DNA from: Haloferacaceae archaeon
GTDB lineage: Archaea > Halobacteriota > Halobacteria > Halobacteriales > Haloferacaceae
Direction of reading: 5' to 3'
Assembly: GCA_018609965.1 (NCBI GenBank)
Contig: JAHENP010000160.1
Span: 1 to 6,841 of the forward strand
DNA length: 6,841 nt
Below the pieces are notes generated by a model that saw nothing but the letters and a program-made list of their open reading frames with translations, made no database searches and was not told the origin of the DNA. The position numbers were made by a program, and so were the translations under genes. Numbering within the stretch: the first letter of the stretch is position 1; each line of letters opens with the position of its first letter. Of this stretch, positions 4,347-6,841 are shown piece by piece.

Positions 4347-6841
4347 TCAGTCTCGTCGACGAAGCGCGACCAGTGCTAACGCAGCGAGTGCGGCGACCGC
4401 GGCCAGACCCCCTAGCCCTGGCACCCCCGTTGAGGTTTCGGTCTGCGGCGTCGTCGCGGTGGCTGTCTCCGTGTCGACCGGAGTCGTTGTCTCGGTGCCC
4501 GCCGGGGTCGTTGTTTCGGTGTCGGCCGGTGTCTCCGTGTCGACCGGCGTCGTTGTTCCGGTGTCGGCCGGTGTCTCCGTGTCGACCGGCGTCGTTGTTT
4601 CGGTGTCGGCCGGTGTCTCGGTGCCCGCCGGCGTCGTTGTTTCGGTGTCGGGCGGTGTCTCGGTGCCCGCCGGGGTCGTCGTGCCGGCTGGTGTTCCTGT
4701 CGTCGCCCGTGTCACCTCGACGACTGCCGTCGCGGTGTCACGCTCGTCGGCTCTGTCGACAGCCTGGACGGTCACCGACTGCTCGCCGACCGACGCGAAG
4801 GTGACGGTCGTCCGCGGAGTCGTCGTCTCCTGTTCGTAGACGCCGTCACCGTCTGTGTCCCAACGGTACCGGGCGATCCCGGCGTTGTCCGTCGACTCAC
4901 TCGCGTCAACTGTCACCGACTCGTCGACGGTTGCTGTGTCCGGAACTGACAACGCCGCCGTTGGCGGAACGACTCTCGGCCCGCTACTGCTACCGCCGGT
5001 CGACACCGATCCGACATCGAACGTCCGGGTGACGACACGGCTGTTACCAGCCCGGTCTGCGAGCGTGACGCGCAGCCGGTGGCGCGTGTTGTTCTTGAGT
5101 GTCGTCGCGGTGTAGCTCAGCGAACTGCCGGTGATCGCCGTCTGTCCGGTCACGTCACTCAGGCTGCCGGTCGGGCCGTACTCGACGGTGATCCGGCCGG
5201 GCGCGACCGCGTCGAGGTTGTCAGTGAGCGACAACCGCAGGTCGACCGAGGAGACGCCGTTGTCGAACGACGGCCCCTCGCCGGCGGCGTTCTCCACTGT
5301 CGTCCCGGTGACGGTCGGTGCCGTCCGGTCCGGTTGGATCTCGAAGGTTCGGGTCTCGGTCGCGGTGTTGCCCTCCTCGTCTTCCAACGTCACCTGGAGT
5401 TCGTAGGTCGTCCCGTTGACCAGGTCCGTCCCGGTGTACGACACCGCCGAGTCGGTGACGACCGCCGTGCTCGTCACGTCTGAGAGGGTGGTTCCCTGCT
5501 CGCCGAACGCGACCGTGACGTTCGCCGGGTCGATCCCGCTGGTGTCGTCCGTGATCGTCAACTCGGTCGTCACCTGGTCGGTGTCTGGCCCGAACGAACT
5601 CCCGGTGTCCGGCGTCGGCGTGAACTGCACCCCAGTCACACGTGGGTCGTCATCGTCTGCCTGCACGCTGATCGTATCGGTGAACGTCGCCGTGTTGTCG
5701 GTGCTCGCCTGGTCGTCCACGTCAACGGTCACGTCACGTGACTCACCCGCCGAGAGGTCCGCGACGGTGAACGTCACCGTGCCGTCGTCGACCGTCGTCT
5801 GGCTGTCCGACAGGGTCGTCCCGTCGACGGTGACCGTGACACTGCTCGTGTCGACGCCGCTCTCGGCGTCGGTGTAGTTCACCGCCACCGTCTCACTGGT
5901 CGTCCCGAACGGGAGCGTCGTCGGGAGATCCGTGCTCGTCACGGTCGGCGGCGTCGTGTCCTGCGCGACCGTGAACGTCGTCTGGTTGGTCGTCGTGTTG
6001 CCGACCTCGTCGACCACGTCCACAGTCACGGTGTGATCGCCGCTCCCGACGAGCCCGGTCGCCGTCACCGTCGCGTCCGTGCTCGTCACGTCCGCGGTCG
6101 CGCCCGACAGCTCCGACACCGGTGTCCCGTCGAGCTTCGCCGTCGTCGCGCTGGCGTTGACCCCGGACACGTCGTCGGAGTACGTCACCTGTGTCGTCAC
6201 CTCGCTGGTGTCGTAGTCGAACGTCCGGTCGCCGGTCTTCGTGCCGGGCGTCGACACCTGCACGCTGTCGACGCTGGGATCTTCCAGATCCTGTTGGAAC
6301 CCACCGTACGTCGAGAACTGGTCGACGGTGACCAGGAAGTACGTCCGGGTCGTCCCGTCGACCGTCCGCTCGCCGACGGTCGTCTCACCGACCACGGTGA
6401 ACTCCTCGGTCGTCTCATTGAACCGCCGGATCTGTACGTTCTCCTTGCTGGTGCCGGGCGGCACCGTGATCTCGTCTTCGGGAATCCCGATCGTCGCGTT
6501 CGCCAGGTTGCTCGACAACGAGTCGCCAAGCTCACCCTGGATGAACTGATCACCGGACAGTTCATCACCCAACTCCGCCAACGGCGTGTCACTGGACGTG
6601 AGTGACGCCAGTCCGTCGTCGACGCCCGTCGACAGGTTCAACTCGATGAACGTCTCGTCACCAGTTTCGATCAGGGCGCGCTGTCCGGACGCCTGGATAC
6701 TGGTCTGGATGCGCGTCTCGGAACTTGCCGTGTCCGTGTTGCCGGCCGCGTCTGCCGCGGTGACGGTCGCGTCGAACGTCCCGTCCTGGTCGCCCAACGG
6801 GAACGTCCCCGTGTAGGCGCCGTCAGTTAACGAGGTGTCGA
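4347..6841 (-). CDS. Surface-anchored Ig-like/PKD repeat protein with PGF-CTERM-like tail (5' end outside window)
   Basis: Only the last 830 residues are present; the frame stays open to the right edge, so the true start, and presumably the signal peptide, lie outside. Domains in order: the end of one Ig-like repeat (6839 to about 6715, motif DAAGNTDT); a module resembling the PGF-pre-PGF domain (about 6700-6270, ending QFSTYGGF); four Ig-like repeats (about 6275-5955, 5958-5655, 5650-5330 and 5325-4990) with recurring DxxSGV/DxxSGI and GNT motifs; a PKD domain (about 4972-4713) with a calcium-loop-like DTDGDG; a Thr/Pro-rich stalk (about 4700-4430); and a hydrophobic C-terminus ending RRRD. 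About ten N-x-S/T sequons fit extracellular N-glycosylation. The family is known as exported haloarchaeal surface proteins processed by an archaeosortase. An adhesin or structural cell-surface role is my inference; no catalytic domain is visible in this part. The TTG at 6797 is not credible as a start because it falls inside an Ig-like repeat. Confidence 0.88.
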   Translation of the reverse strand, partial: DTSLTDGAYTGTFPLGDQDGTFDATVTAADAAGNTDTASSETRIQTSIQASGQRALIETGDETFIELNLSTGVDDGLASLTSSDTPLAELGDELSGDQFIQGELGDSLSSNLANATIGIPEDEITVPPGTSKENVQIRRFNETTEEFTVVGETTVGERTVDGTTRTYFLVTVDQFSTYGGFQQDLEDPSVDSVQVSTPGTKTGDRTFDYDTSEVTTQVTYSDDVSGVNASATTAKLDGTPVSELSGATADVTSTDATVTATGLVGSGDHTVTVDVVDEVGNTTTNQTTFTVAQDTTPPTVTSTDLPTTLPFGTTSETVAVNYTDAESGVDTSSVTVTVDGTTLSDSQTTVDDGTVTFTVADLSAGESRDVTVDVDDQASTDNTATFTDTISVQADDDDPRVTGVQFTPTPDTGSSFGPDTDQVTTELTITDDTSGIDPANVTVAFGEQGTTLSDVTSTAVVTDSAVSYTGTDLVNGTTYELQVTLEDEEGNTATETRTFEIQPDRTAPTVTGTTVENAAGEGPSFDNGVSSVDLRLSLTDNLDAVAPGRITVEYGPTGSLSDVTGQTAITGSSLSYTATTLKNNTRHRLRVTLADRAGNSRVVTRTFDVGSVSTGGSSSGPRVVPPTAALSVPDTATVDESVTVDASESTDNAGIARYRWDTDGDGVYEQETTTPRTTVTFASVGEQSVTVQAVDRADERDTATAVVEVTRATTGTPAGTTTPAGTETPPDTETTTPAGTETPADTETTTPVDTETPADTGTTTPVDTETPADTETTTPAGTETTTPVDTETATATTPQTETSTGVPGLGGLAAVAALAALALVALRRRD
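4350..4421 (-). other. PGF-CTERM-like archaeosortase sorting signal (PGL variant)
   Basis: The last 24 residues of the surface protein have the three-part form of an archaeosortase (ArtA) target: a short PGLGG motif, a stretch of about 16 Ala/Leu/Val residues, and a terminal RRRD. It follows directly on a Thr-rich stalk, as is usual for PGF-CTERM proteins. The usual Phe of PGF is Leu here (codon CTA). In the known system the tail is cut and the protein is attached to a membrane lipid. Whether the PGL form is processed equally well cannot be told from sequence. Confidence 0.8.
4471..4686 (-). repeat. Modular tandem repeat encoding Thr/Pro-rich stalk (18- and 24-base units; 42-base period)
   Basis: Read on the plus strand, two 24-base units (4471-4494, 4495-4518) are followed by four 42-base units beginning at 4519, 4561, 4603 and 4645. 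Each 42-base unit is an 18-base plus a 24-base module. The units at 4519 and 4561 differ only at one base; later units diverge at a few positions. On the coding strand they give alternating TETPAD-like and TETTTPVD/TETTTPAG-like blocks. All units are multiples of three, so gain or loss of copies keeps the frame. The peptide is a probable extended, O-glycosylated stalk that holds the Ig/PKD domains away from the membrane; that role is inferred. Confidence 0.9.

Noticed and set aside
4471..4686. CRISPR array
   Set aside because: The repeats are contiguous without unique spacers, keep the reading frame and encode a Thr/Pro stalk.
6795..6797. TTG as start of the surface protein
   Set aside because: The frame continues to the window edge, and the preceding codons (ending AYTGTFP) complete an Ig-like strand, so the gene starts outside the window.

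Overview
The window looks like chromosomal DNA from a halophilic archaeon (class Halobacteria). The evidence is very high GC, acidic Asp/Glu-rich proteins, a surface protein ending in an archaeosortase-type tail, a zinc-ribbon protein of a type I know only from haloarchaea, and start codons with TATA-like boxes about 25-29 bases upstream and mostly no Shine-Dalgarno, which is typical of leaderless haloarchaeal genes. I cannot name a genus. All five genes lie on the minus strand, so transcription runs from the right edge to the left.

Layout in transcription order: (1) 6841-4347, the 3' part of a large secreted, surface-anchored protein with several Ig-like beta-sandwich repeats, a PKD domain, a Thr/Pro/Asp/Glu-rich repeat stalk and a PGF-CTERM-like tail; it continues beyond the right edge. 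(2) 4288-3596, a short MinD/ParA-like P-loop ATPase whose P-loop lysine is replaced by threonine. (3) 3542-1908, a two-transmembrane potassium channel with a TTGYG filter and two tandem cytoplasmic RCK (TrkA-N/TrkA-C) units. (4) 1836-787, a 349-residue soluble protein I do not recognise. (5) 720-19, a small protein with an N-terminal CxxC/CxxC zinc ribbon, probably the haloarchaeal DUF7117 type.

The gaps between genes are 53-71 bases, and no stretch over 300 bases lacks a gene. Each of the four complete genes has a TATA-like element at the right distance for its own leaderless or nearly leaderless transcript. The genes are therefore probably a series of single units or loosely coupled transcripts rather than one tight operon. 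Their roles (cell surface, Mina-type ATPase, potassium flux, two unknowns) do not form one obvious pathway. I saw no RNA genes, mobile elements, CRISPR or integration sites.

I do not see a clear new biological system. The most interesting points are the altered P-loop of the MinD-like protein, the degenerate nucleotide motif of the first RCK domain in the channel, an internal module resembling the PGF-pre-PGF domain in the surface protein, its 18/24-base modular repeat, and the unrecognised 349-residue protein.
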